Shown: positions 37,541 through 47,665 of the stretch, piece by piece | Position numbering within the stretch: position 1 is the first letter of the stretch | Layout of the letters: each line of letters opens with the position of its first letter | NCBI RefSeq assembly: GCF_031199965.1 | Contig: NZ_CP133605.1 | Location: forward strand, 3,442,501 to 3,506,500 | DNA: 64,000 bases | Source of the DNA: Paenibacillus sp. D2_2 | Lineage (GTDB): Bacteria; Bacillota; Bacilli; Paenibacillales; Paenibacillaceae | Reading direction: 5' to 3' | The notes under the pieces: generated by a model | What the model saw: the letters and a program-made list of their open reading frames with translations, nothing else | What the model was told of the DNA's origin: nothing | Database searches by the model: none | Position numbers and translations under genes: made by a program

Positions 37541-40500
37541 CGGTGCCCGTCAAATCATATTGTAGTTTTGAATCAGTGTAGATTTGGATTCTACCGTCCA
37601 TGACCGACACTAATAACTTATACCACTTGTCCTTCTCCCACTTGAACGGTTGCATAGGTGAGCCGATAGCTGTCGGCACCCCCGCCTGAACCTTGAATAA
37701 CTGCATTGGCCTTCTCATGCCAAGGCTGTTATCAGCGTCTCCTCCATGAACCATGAACATCCAGTAGTTGTTCTCGTCGTAGTACTTGAAGACAATTCCT
37801 GCTCCATCCCCGTCAACGTCGGAATCCACTTTAAAGTCGATTGAGAACTTGTAGTTCTCAGCAAGGAAGTTATTTCGATACCAGCCACCAATTGCAGGGA
37901 TGTCACTCTTAGAATAGAACTTACCTAGCAGTCTATCACGCTCCCATTCGCCGCTACCAAACTTAATCCAGTTATCCGACTGGGACAGCTCCAACGCGTC
38001 CATATTTTTGGAATAAGGGAAATATACGTTGAATGGATCACTAGGGTCGTAGTCCTCAGGAACTCCGAAGCCACCCTCCCAGTCTTCAGGATTCATGCCT
38101 TGCTCTAACAGGTTATCAGTGTAATCATAGATAATACCTTGACCCATTGTGTCCAACATTGGCAGATACCCTTCAGTAGGCTGATCGCGGAAGGCGAGAT
38201 GTTTGTCTGTGCTGAGGAAGCTGTCTCGCGGCTCTGACTTAGCTGAATGGTAGATTTCCATGAGATGTGCCGTTTGCTCAGGCATGAAGGCAAATAACTG
38301 CTCCAAGTACTCTGCCCGAACTTCAGGACGCTCCGCAAAGATGAACCCAGTAATGACCTGGGAGCAACGTTCTTCGAAGGTAGCCACCATCGATTCTGGG
38401 TCTTCGATCTCAGACAGCCTGGCGTTGGCAGTTCCCACTGGATGCGAACTCTCCACGAAGGAATCCCTCTCTTCCTTGTGTGCCAAGGTAAAGTCATTCT
38501 CTGTGTACCCATCTCTAATCTTAAGATGAGCTAGGGAGTATTCGTCACTTGCTAACCCTGCATCCATCAGCTTTTTGCCCATGGTCTCGCCTTCAGATAC
38601 CACAAACCCACTATCTAGAGTCTTGGTTCCACTTCCCCTTTGGTCATGATAATAGCTGAGACGTTGAATCGATACCGCGAAAATGTCATCACCGAAGTTG
38701 CCATACCTCTCCTGGACAACACTTTCTACACTCTCGTGAAGATGGGCTTCCCGATCTGTAACCTTAGCAAGGAAGGATTCCGCATCAAGATCAGCATGTC
38801 TTACCTTGACTACATTGGATTCACCTTCGTGCATATGACCTTCTCTGACTTCTTTACCACCTGCTAGATTATCCTCGATGTACCCTACTGCTCCTCCTCG
38901 AGAAGCTAGCAAGCTCTTAATCAAGTCACCCTTTTTGAACTTTATTCCGACAAGCTCACTCTCAAGAAGCGAGTCCCGAAGCCCTTTGCCCCCAAGTAGC
39001 AAGTCCTCATCTAGAGCACCGTTTCTTAACTTCAGTACATCATTGATAGCCTCATGTAGATAACCATCCCTAACACCCTTTTCTGCGAATAGATTGTCTT
39101 GGATGTATGAATCACGCACTCCCTTGAATGCGAGTATATTACTGTGAAGGGAGGAATCCTTTGCTTCCTTATGGACAAATAGGTTCTCGTGAACGAATGA
39201 ATCCTTGAAATTCTTGAAACCTACAAGGTTTTCTTCGAAGTGCCCGTACTGTGGCTTATCTGCGAGAAGGTTCTCCTCAAGATTGCCGTATTGCGGTTTA
39301 TCGGCTGCTAGCACATCCTCGATAGTGCCGTACTTCAGTTTTGTACCATCCTCGATCTCGATTGGGATATCCCCATATTTCAGGCTCGTTCCACCTACGA
39401 TCTCGATCGGAACGTCACCATACTTAACGGGTGTGCCGCCTACAATTTCCACAGGAATATCCGCATATTTCACCGACGTTCCACCAATAGGTAGCATAGG
39501 GTCAAGATAACCATACTGTGGCTTATCTGCCACGAGTTGTTCCTCAAGTTCTCCCAACTTTTCTTTACCACTGTTGATAGTCTCATGCAGGTGTGAATCC
39601 TTGAAGTTCTTCAAAGCAAAAAGGTTTTCATAAAGGAGAGAATCCTTCACTTCCTTATAGCCAACAAGATCTTCACTTGTCTCCGAACCCTTCGCACTTT
39701 TGGTTGAGAGAATAGTCTCATCTCCGAAGTCAAAGGAATCCTTCTCTCGTTTAAGCGCATAGACCGTTTCTTCACCAAAGCTCATCGTGCCCTTAAGTAG
39801 GTTCCTACCTAACAGGCCATCTTCGATCTCTGACAGCTTGGCGCCCTTAACCCCTTCTCTGAACTGCTCGGTTACAAAAGCATCTTTAGTACTCTTCGCC
39901 CCGATTCCCCAGTCGTCATCAAGATGGCTCAATCGTAGTTTCACTACGTTATTCTCCACCTCATGGATTTGGGCATCTCTAGACACCTTCATGGCTAGGC
40001 TTTCTTCGATTGTTACAGATACGTGACGTGACTTATCCGCCACAATCTCCACATGAATCTCTGACTCCCAAATGCTTTTCTCTGCGGACAGATCGTCATT
40101 TAGAGATGATATCCGTGCTTCCGTTACAGCAAATACCGGCGTAACGCCAATAACCAAACCTAATCGACTATCCACCACTGCTTCTAGGGAATCATCACCG
40201 AGATAGGATCGCTGAGCATCACGGTTACCAATGGTATGCACATCATCGTTAATGTATAGCTGTCTCATATTGAGTGACCCGAGAGTGTACTCATCATTGG
40301 TAATACTATCTCGCGTCCACGCTGTACCTATTGAGTATTCTTCGCTAAGAAATGTCTGTCTGAGCTGAAGCGTTGCAAGGGAGTATCTGATGTCGATAGC
40401 CCCTGCTCGTGGCTTCAACCCACCGATGGAGTATTCTTCATTAATGAACAACTCTCTATTCTTTGCAGAGCCAATGGAGTACTCCTTACCGATATGACCC

Positions 40501-43500
40501 TCCCTAAACTTGTTCGTGCCCATTGAGTACTCATCACTTGTGTACCCTTCCCGTAGCTTCGACGTCCCTATTGAATACTCATCATTCAAGTACATCTCTC
40601 GAGCGTTAGGACTACCCCAAATTTGTTCTTCATTAACGTAACCAGATAGATCATGAGGTGCCCCACCCAATGCGAACTCTGTGTGAAGTAACCCGCCGAT
40701 TTCACTTCTCATACCTAAAGAGTACTCATCTGATGTAAAACCACCGCGATCATACTTACCACCCATAGCGTATTCTTCCGAGGTATGCCCATCGCGTTCC
40801 TGCTTGCCGCCCATGGTGTATTCATCCGAAGTATGCCCACCGCGTTCCCCTTTGGCTCCCATGTACTCAGGGTCATCAGGGAACAGACCTCGATCTGTAG
40901 GTAGATGCCCCATGTAATCATCTATTTGAATGATTGCTGGTCGAGATTGGTAATCTGCCCCGTAGATAACCTCCTCGATCTCGCCATACTGGTTTTCCTT
41001 GATCTTAGTGCCTTCGAAGTAGGCTTCATCCAGAGTTGACCCGCTTTCTTGCTTCTTGGCCGTACTGATCTCCTCATCAATAACGCTGTCCATCGCTATC
41101 TTAGAAGCCAGTGAATAATCAATATCCGCGACTCCTTTACGGGCTTCTTTCACCCCTTCCAGGTTCAGGGTAAGGATACCTGACTTGGTACCGTCCTTGA
41201 AACCCAGAATACCACTCGCTATAAGGGCATCAATGCGCTCCTTGACCCCGATAAGGAAATCCTCGTTAAGGAAGCCAGGTGCTTCAGGGTTGTACACAGC
41301 TTCAATCATCATATCCAAGATTACGGCAGGATTATCTTGAAGCAACTCGCCAACAATAATCTCCTCATCAAGATATCCAGGGTACTCCTTATTTCCGAGC
41401 CAGCCGCCGCCAGCCAAGTCGTCCAATAACTTATCCCGGTAAACCATAGGTCTTCCAAGATCTCTAATCGCTCGAAGAATGGTATCTATATGCATATTCT
41501 TTGTTGCTTTACGGAACTCAAGCGGCTTGTTAGTTAAATGTAGGAGCTTCTGCGTATCATTCTTACTAAAAGTGTTAGTGGTTTGCAGGTTCGTCGATCT
41601 TTCGATCTTCTTCTCTGCTAGATACTCCTCAGGCAACCAAAGGTCGTGCTCGATAATCCTTTCTGCGGAAGACAGCTCATCGGTATGCAGATTATATGAA
41701 TCTGTTCTGTCGAATCCTTTTTCAACCTCAGGGATAAGCAAACTCTTGGCTTCCGTACCACCTTCGTAGAATCTCTCCTCGATGTAGGCTTCCACCTTAT
41801 CATCACGTTGCCCGAGCGCGTATTTGTTGATTACGTCTAGGGCCTCCTTGAAGATACGCTTACCTACAGGTCTCTGTCGCTCTACATACCCGGCGAATTT
41901 GTTCACCCTTCTCGATTCCTGCAAATCCCTGAACACATACCCGTACTCAGTGCTGTCACGGTACGCCTGCTCCGCTTCCCTGTCTACAATGGCTCGAACC
42001 ACCGCAATACGGTGGGCTACAGGTCTGCTCTGTTCAACATACATGTTATCGACAAAAATACGCTGTGCCCGGGTCAATGTATCGGTTATGTGCATCTGCT
42101 CGACATTATCACGAACTGCCCAGGGGAAAGTACTCTCTAAGTGAACGAGGGCTTCGATGTCCCTATGAGCTACAATGATTCCCGACTCAGTAACCGTTGG
42201 ATGCTTGTCGATTATCCTGTGAGCCTGGATAGGGTGCCAAAGAATATCGCTGGGGCGATATCGGACGCGGCTTCCTTCCACAAGTTCATCTTGTATGTGG
42301 ATTTTCCCCTTCCCGATCTCACGAACGGCCCGTATCTCAGTGTGCAGGAGTGTAGGATATTGCCTATCTTTCAGCTTAGCTAGGACATTTTCATGGGTGC
42401 TCAGCTCGTTGTCGAATGTCGCGGCGAGCTTGTGCAAGCTCCGAGATAAACATTTGCTCCTCAAAATCTCTTGAGGCTTCCACGATCTTACCTGTGGTAG
42501 AGCCGCTAAATGTCTTTTCTCTGACAGCCTTACCGAAAGTCCTCAGCAATACCAACCTTGCGGCATTATCTATCCGTGTTCCTACAGGTCGAGTATGATC
42601 AATGTAAAGGTGTTTAATCTCCTTATGACGACGAATATAGGCAGTAGACATGTCAGAAACAATACCCATACCGTGATTGTCGATTACCCTAACCCCTTGA
42701 ATGATCGCATTCTCTACAGTAGCTTGTCTCTCCACGTCACGAATACCAAGAAGGTCTTGATACAACAACTCAAGATCTCTCCGCGTAACCTTCTCTGCCT
42801 GGATGGTCTTACTAAGCTCAGTATCCCTCAGATAATTAAGGACAGCTTCCAGTAGCGGCTCTGTCTCCGTAGAGCGACCTACGATTTTCTCAACTGCCGC
42901 ATACACACTCGCCAAGTCCAGATCAGGTTGGTCATCCCTCACCGAGTTCACAAGCTGTTTAACCACAAGACCGTACTCGCTTACTTTATCAGCACTATCA
43001 GCATAGTCTGCGATCATACCGAAATCATTCACTCTGAAGCTGATTTTGCTTGGGTCGATCTTTCCAAGGTTCTGTATAAATCGTCGGGTGAGTCCAAGGT
43101 TACGGACGATCTTCAGCTCCTTGTCATTATCAACCCGCCATCCTTCAGTCATCTCATCATCCAGGGATGCGTCCTTAAGAAAGTTTGGTCTATGAGCTAC
43201 TGGGTGTTCGTCTGACTCAAGGGCTTCGATCAGTGCGGTGCGCTCAGCTTCAAAGGAGATTTCCATGTACTGCCCTTTTCCGTCCTTTAAGGAATCCCCA
43301 GTATTTTGCTCATGCATCATCCCGTTCTTTGATTGCTTACCATCACCCCATACGATGAATCCTTCTTCCGCTTCCATGTCTTTACGGATGGCTTCGACAA
43401 GATCATGATTCATGCCGTGGGAAATAGAACGGGCTACGTAGAAATCAAGCATCAGGACACTTGGGTAGCGGCTATATGGCATGTAAATAAACCGGTACTC

Positions 43501-43602
43501 CTTGGACCTACTGCCTGTGGTTCCAACGGTGAACAGGTAACCGTACTGAGTGGTTGTATAGTCTATTACAGTAAAATCGTACTGGTTTACAGCTTGATTC
43601 AC
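37536..43602 (-). CDS. 2,021-residue virion protein built of 14-16-residue repeats
   Basis: After removal of one base near 42430 the two frames join (FEEQMFISEL/HKLAATFDNELST) into 2,021 residues. Residues ~30-560 are charged and helical. A ~1,000-residue array of short repeats follows. The clearest are 16-mers of form (D/E)EYSxGxxKxREGxxx (DEYTMGGKQERDGHTS, DEYSIGTSKLREGYTS, DEYSMGTNKFREGHIG). Later ones are 15-mers such as DNLFAEKGVRDGYLH and ENLFVHKEAKDSSLH, and 16-mers VEIVGGTPVKYGDVPI. The last ~160 residues form a LamG/concanavalin-like domain (FSIDFKVDSDVDGDGAGIVF, YWMFMVHGGD). The array suggests a long fibrous rod with a glycan-binding tip; this is inference. GTG start behind AAAGGGGG. 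Confidence 0.65.
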
Positions 43603-43622
43603 GTCACCGCCCCCTTTATATT

Positions 43623-43662
43623 AAAAAAGGGAACTCCTGAGTGGAGTCTCAGAAAGTTCCCT
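43623..43662 (-). terminator. Hairpin terminator inside the P10 leader
   Basis: AGGGAACT / AGTTCCCT outer stem, CTGAG / CTCAG inner stem, then TTTTTT on the minus strand. It lies after promoter P10 and before the gene it would drive, so it can act as an attenuator. Confidence 0.75.
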
Positions 43663-43670
43663 CTCACTGA

Positions 43671-43701
43671 ATCTATACGACTCAGCTATCATGTAGTTTA
43701 C
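43671..43701 (-). promoter_or_regulatory. Phage sigma-motif promoter P10
   Basis: GTAAAC-N15-TCGTATAGAT, the most divergent -35, directly after the stop of the gene at 43702. Confidence 0.75.
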
Positions 43702-44838
43702 TTAAATCGGGTAACGGACTTCCTTCAAGATAGCTACGCCCATCCGTTGATTTGCAGACAGATTCATGAAGTTTTGCTCCGTGTCCGTATCGAAGTAGCG
43801 GTATACCTCTTGGTTCCAAGGCTTGCCCTCCACGTCAATGATAAGCTCATCCAAGTGGAGAATGTTGTGCTTAGTAACTGCGATACAGTTGTCGAACTGT
43901 CCACGGTAGCCCTCGTAAGGGTGAACAACATAGATCGGAGACAAATGGTATTTGGAAGTCCACTTAGACGCTTGGAAACCTTGAGGTTCCAGTTCCAAAC
44001 CAGTGTCGCCAAGATCAGGGTCATTGTAAGCCTTACCCTTAGGTGGAGCTTGAGTGATGAACGATGGGTAGTGACGTTGAAACTCAATACCCGACTTCGT
44101 TTTTAGCATTTGCAGGGTGTTATTACCTGCGGAAGTGTACTGACCGAAGTAGTATGTCTTATCAGAGGCGATCTTCGAGATGTCAGGTTCCTCAATTACC
44201 GCGCCCGCTGTGAGCATTACGTTTCCGTCCACATCGTTCAGGTTGTACTTGAACGGCTTCAGGGCACCAACGTACAGGAAGGACTTCTTGTAATCCAAGA
44301 AGTTTACCGCAGGGTCAGCTACAAGAACGACAGCCAATCGGTTATTCATGACGTTGATGTACATATACACAGGTTTCTCTTTGTTGCGGTCCGTTGGCGT
44401 GTAGTCTTCCAATGCCCACTGGTACAATACTGGGTGCCCGACCAACCTAAATGTAGGTTTCGTGGTCACTGGGAGTGTAGTAGGCTCCGAACCTTCCAAC
44501 TCCTCAAGCAACTGAACTGTCAATGTACTGTGCTCCTCATATCCAGGGCTTGGGGCTACGACACGAGGTACAAGAGCGTGATTGATAAATTGTACGTAGA
44601 ACTTCTTCGTGATAGGTGTCGCTTGAGTACCGATGGTAATCACACCACGAAGGATGAGCTCTTGGACGCGATCACTAGCGTCCTTCTCCTCGTAGAATAC
44701 TTCCCACAAGTTTTGCTCTTGCACCTCTCCCGCCGTTGTCTCGAACGGGTAAGTATCAAACTCAGTAACCTCGTCACGGAGTTTAGTCAGTAAGTCCTGG
44801 GAAGTGGTGATGGTCTCAACATATTTGAAGTTTGCCAT
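43702..44838 (-). CDS. Virion protein, family member 4
   Basis: 378 residues, intact. It shares with members 1-3 and 5 the strand pair VYMYINVMNNRLAVVLVAD / FLYVGALKPFKYN and the motif PIYVVHPYEGYRGQFDNCIA, plus NILHLDELIID near the end. Starts MANFKYVETITTSQDLLTKL after AGGAGG. Probably a repeated structural element of the baseplate or tail tip. Confidence 0.68.
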   Translation of the reverse strand: MANFKYVETITTSQDLLTKLRDEVTEFDTYPFETTAGEVQEQNLWEVFYEEKDASDRVQELILRGVITIGTQATPITKKFYVQFINHALVPRVVAPSPGYEEHSTLTVQLLEELEGSEPTTLPVTTKPTFRLVGHPVLYQWALEDYTPTDRNKEKPVYMYINVMNNRLAVVLVADPAVNFLDYKKSFLYVGALKPFKYNLNDVDGNVMLTAGAVIEEPDISKIASDKTYYFGQYTSAGNNTLQMLKTKSGIEFQRHYPSFITQAPPKGKAYNDPDLGDTGLELEPQGFQASKWTSKYHLSPIYVVHPYEGYRGQFDNCIAVTKHNILHLDELIIDVEGKPWNQEVYRYFDTDTEQNFMNLSANQRMGVAILKEVRYPI

Positions 44839-44853
44839 TGAGTTGTAACCTCC

Positions 44854-46805
44854 TTATTTAATCTCTTTCAAGAACGCGATTGTGATAACGTCAGGTGATG
44901 GCGAATGTTTGAACAAGTTCAACGGGCTCTTGATGCTGAAGAACTTGTACACTTCAGTCCATGTTCCCAACGAAGGATTTGCTGTGTCCTTCAGAATCTC
45001 CGTATCAACGACAAGCTCATCTCGGTTTACAAGGTTATGGTCGTGGATTGCGACAACCCCGTCCATGTAACCACGATAACCTTCAGCTTGGTGAACGAGA
45101 TAAATTGGACTCGCGTGGTACTTTCCCGTCCATAGGGATTTTTGGAATCCGTCCGCGTCAACAATTAGTTTAGACAGACTTGGAGGAAGTGTACCTACAG
45201 ATGGATAGTTCGGAAGATGTGTAATGAATGCAGGGTAATATCGTTGGAACAATACGTTACTGCGAGTCCTCAGCATCGACAGTGAATCCATGCCGTTAGA
45301 GGTGTACTCACCGTACTTCGCGTACACGTCAGGGTTAAGATCGGTTAAGACGTCGTTCTTCGTATATCCTGTCATATCCGTTCTCAGATCGCCCATTCCC
45401 ACCGTCACCCCGAAGTTACCCGCATGATCGTACTCGTTGAAAGGTACAATTTTTCCGATGTAACCAAAGCTACGGTAATATCCGTGGATATTAGGAGAAG
45501 GGTCTCCTTCAAGTACGATAATTACCCGATCATTATTGACCGACAATGTGAAGGCAACTAAGTAATCAGGTCTACGCTTCTTGTTAGGCAACCATGGGGT
45601 TGTTGAATCCCTTCCATGGAAGAAGTGTGCCGCAGGGCTAACAATCTCGGTCTTCCCGTCGAAATCGAGTTGCCACTTAATTACTGGCGGGATGAATGGC
45701 TGAACTACATTCGGGTCATTCCATGTCAAGTACATGTAGTGAGCCTTTAACTGGTCGATAACGGTAGGTGCTATACCGATCTTGATTGTATTAGGATCAC
45801 AGATTCCCTCGTAGGTTATCTTCTGTTCCCCTTGCGCCATCGTGCCCTCAAAACCTTCACCGTGATAAACGTTAATATAGTTCCAGTCATCCTGTGGTTG
45901 CTCAAGCATTACGAAGTAATCTCGAACAGGGATTCCTGTTGGTACTGTAGGAGTTGCTTTTAGGGTAGCACGAGCAGGTACATAGTTAAGCGGGTCTGCT
46001 TTGTACAGAAGCTCAGAGAACTTGTACAGCTGTTTATTCGGCTCATAAGAGTTGGATGTGATTGTACTCCAAGTTGGATTACCGAGTATGTTCTCACTGA
46101 TATACCGCGTATAGTTATAGTAAAACTTCCCCCTACTATCGAACGGATAGCATAAGCCCAGTCTGAAGGCATCTCTGTAACAAGCTCGAATTGATTCCAT
46201 TCGTTGGATGGCTCTGTGGAACCATCTAGTTTAGAGATTACCTGCCTTACCAAGTAAGCTCTGTAACCGTCAGGAGTAGTAGCATCTTCGACTACCGTAA
46301 TCAGGGAGCCTGGAACGTCTACGAAGATAGTCTCATTTGTCTGTGCGTTCGTGTAAGAGAACTGCTTAATTTGAATCTTTCTGCCTGTCCTATAGTTACC
46401 TTTGTTCTTTCCAATGTCTGCTCTTACGGGATCAGGAGCCCCTTCGATCACAGCATCCCAGTAATATTGATGAACCTCCCACAAATAACCATCGTCGTCC
46501 ATGGCTAAGTCAGTGGTAACTAGCTTTGTACCTGTCCAGTCAGGCAACTGGAATACTTCGTACTTCTTACCGTCAATGTGCTTGTGCATACCGACTACGT
46601 TAGGCGTGAGCGACTTGTTGTACGTTACCCACTTAAAGCCATCGGACTCGTACACCTTCTCCCACCTATTCGCGTCAATCCCACTCTCAATCTTTGGGAT
46701 GTCTGCACTAACGATCTCGTCAGCTAGAGTGTAGATTAGCTTTTGAGCTTCGGTCTCACCGTCAATAAAAGCGGCGACATTAGTTAGTGGTTTTTGCAGT
46801 GCCAT
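44854..46805 (-). CDS. Virion protein, family member 5, frameshifted
   Basis: 650 residues when the G5 run at 46129-46133 is read as six (IRSIVGG/KFYYNYTRYIS). The N-terminal ~220 residues (MALQKPLTNVAAFIDGETEA, LPDWTGTKLVTTDLAMDDDG) are extra relative to member 4. The C-terminal half aligns with member 4 (VIIVLEGDPSPNIHGYYRSF, GYIGKIVPFNEYD, PIYLVHQAEGYRGYMDGVVA, HNLVNRDELVVD). GGAGGG start. Confidence 0.68.
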
Positions 46806-46817
46806 AGGTATCCCTCC

Positions 46818-47228
46818 TTATCTCAAGAATTTGATGTTGTACCAAGCTGTCTTCGCTTGACCACTCGCGTTCACGAAATCGAACTTCACAACCGTTCCCG
46901 CAGGTACGGGGTATACAATACCGAAGCTGTTACCCATCGATACCGATTCGGGAAGTTCTTTAGTGAAGATCGTTTGACACACTTTCTCTTTTCCTATGGT
47001 AAGTTCCCAGTAGTCGCCTACACAGTACTGACTTGCCGCGAAAGCAATAGACAGAAACTCTGTATCGTAAGGAAGTGTGAACGTGTCCGATTTAGTGGTC
47101 TGAGCGGCAGGGATGTCCAACATCTGACCCCTAATAAAAGGGATGGTCTTCTTACTAAAGTGTGGGTATGGCAGCTCGCGCACTTTGTCGATAACGCCGC
47201 CCGCGATATATGCGATATTGAATGCCAT
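46818..47228 (-). CDS. Small virion-block protein below promoter P11
   Basis: 136 residues, mostly beta (FTLPYDTEFLSIAFAASQY, YWELTIGKEKVCQTIFT, VVKFDFVNASGQAKTAWYN). This looks like a small beta-sandwich, perhaps a baseplate component. The GGGGGGGTGG ribosome site starts only about 20 bp below the promoter. Confidence 0.63.
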   Translation of the reverse strand: MAFNIAYIAGGVIDKVRELPYPHFSKKTIPFIRGQMLDIPAAQTTKSDTFTLPYDTEFLSIAFAASQYCVGDYWELTIGKEKVCQTIFTKELPESVSMGNSFGIVYPVPAGTVVKFDFVNASGQAKTAWYNIKFLR

Positions 47229-47248
47229 CCGTCCACCCCCCCTAATCT

Positions 47249-47279
47249 CTATATACGATTTACGCTTGTTCCAGTTAAG
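47249..47279 (-). promoter_or_regulatory. Phage sigma-motif promoter P11
   Basis: CTTAAC-N15-TCGTATATAG. The -10 overlaps the ATA TAG end of the gene at 47249, which explains its one changed base. Confidence 0.8.
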
Positions 47280-47665
47280 CGCCCTTCATCATCATAGTTT
47301 AGACCGATATGATAAGTGACTACCGTCTCGCCACCTGGATTGAAAGCTCGTTGTGTGACTTGTGTCAAACGAAAGTGCTTATAATAAGAATAATCAGGAT
47401 GTGTGAACCCAACTCCCGCAGGAAATCCTGTTCCGTCCTCCGACCCAAAGTGCATCCAAATCGAAATCTTCCACGCAGACTCGTATAGCAAATCAGCACC
47501 CGTTACTCGTTCTGCATCCATCGGATGTTCCCTAAAAAGGGTGACAGAAGGCTCCCCTTCAAGAGGGTCACCCTCCATGTTATTGATACTTACGTACTTA
47601 CGAACTTCGCGGTGGATAAGGTCCAGGACTGGGAAGACTATATTTTCATTTACAATACCCGCCAT
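47249..47665 (-). CDS. Hypothetical baseplate-block protein
   Basis: 138 residues: MAGIVNENIVFPVLDLIHRE, TGADLLYESAWKISIWMHF and YYKHFRLTQVTQRAFNPGG. Its ATG shares a base with the stop of the large hub gene (TAATG), behind AAAGGAG. Possibly a small tail-completion or baseplate protein, by position only. Confidence 0.63.
   Translation of the reverse strand: MAGIVNENIVFPVLDLIHREVRKYVSINNMEGDPLEGEPSVTLFREHPMDAERVTGADLLYESAWKISIWMHFGSEDGTGFPAGVGFTHPDYSYYKHFRLTQVTQRAFNPGGETVVTYHIGLNYDDEGRLTGTSVNRI

Noticed and set aside
38260..44793. Long plus-strand open frames opposite the virion genes
   Set aside because: They are antisense shadows of long minus-strand genes, without ribosome sites and with Arg/Ser/Leu-rich compositions.
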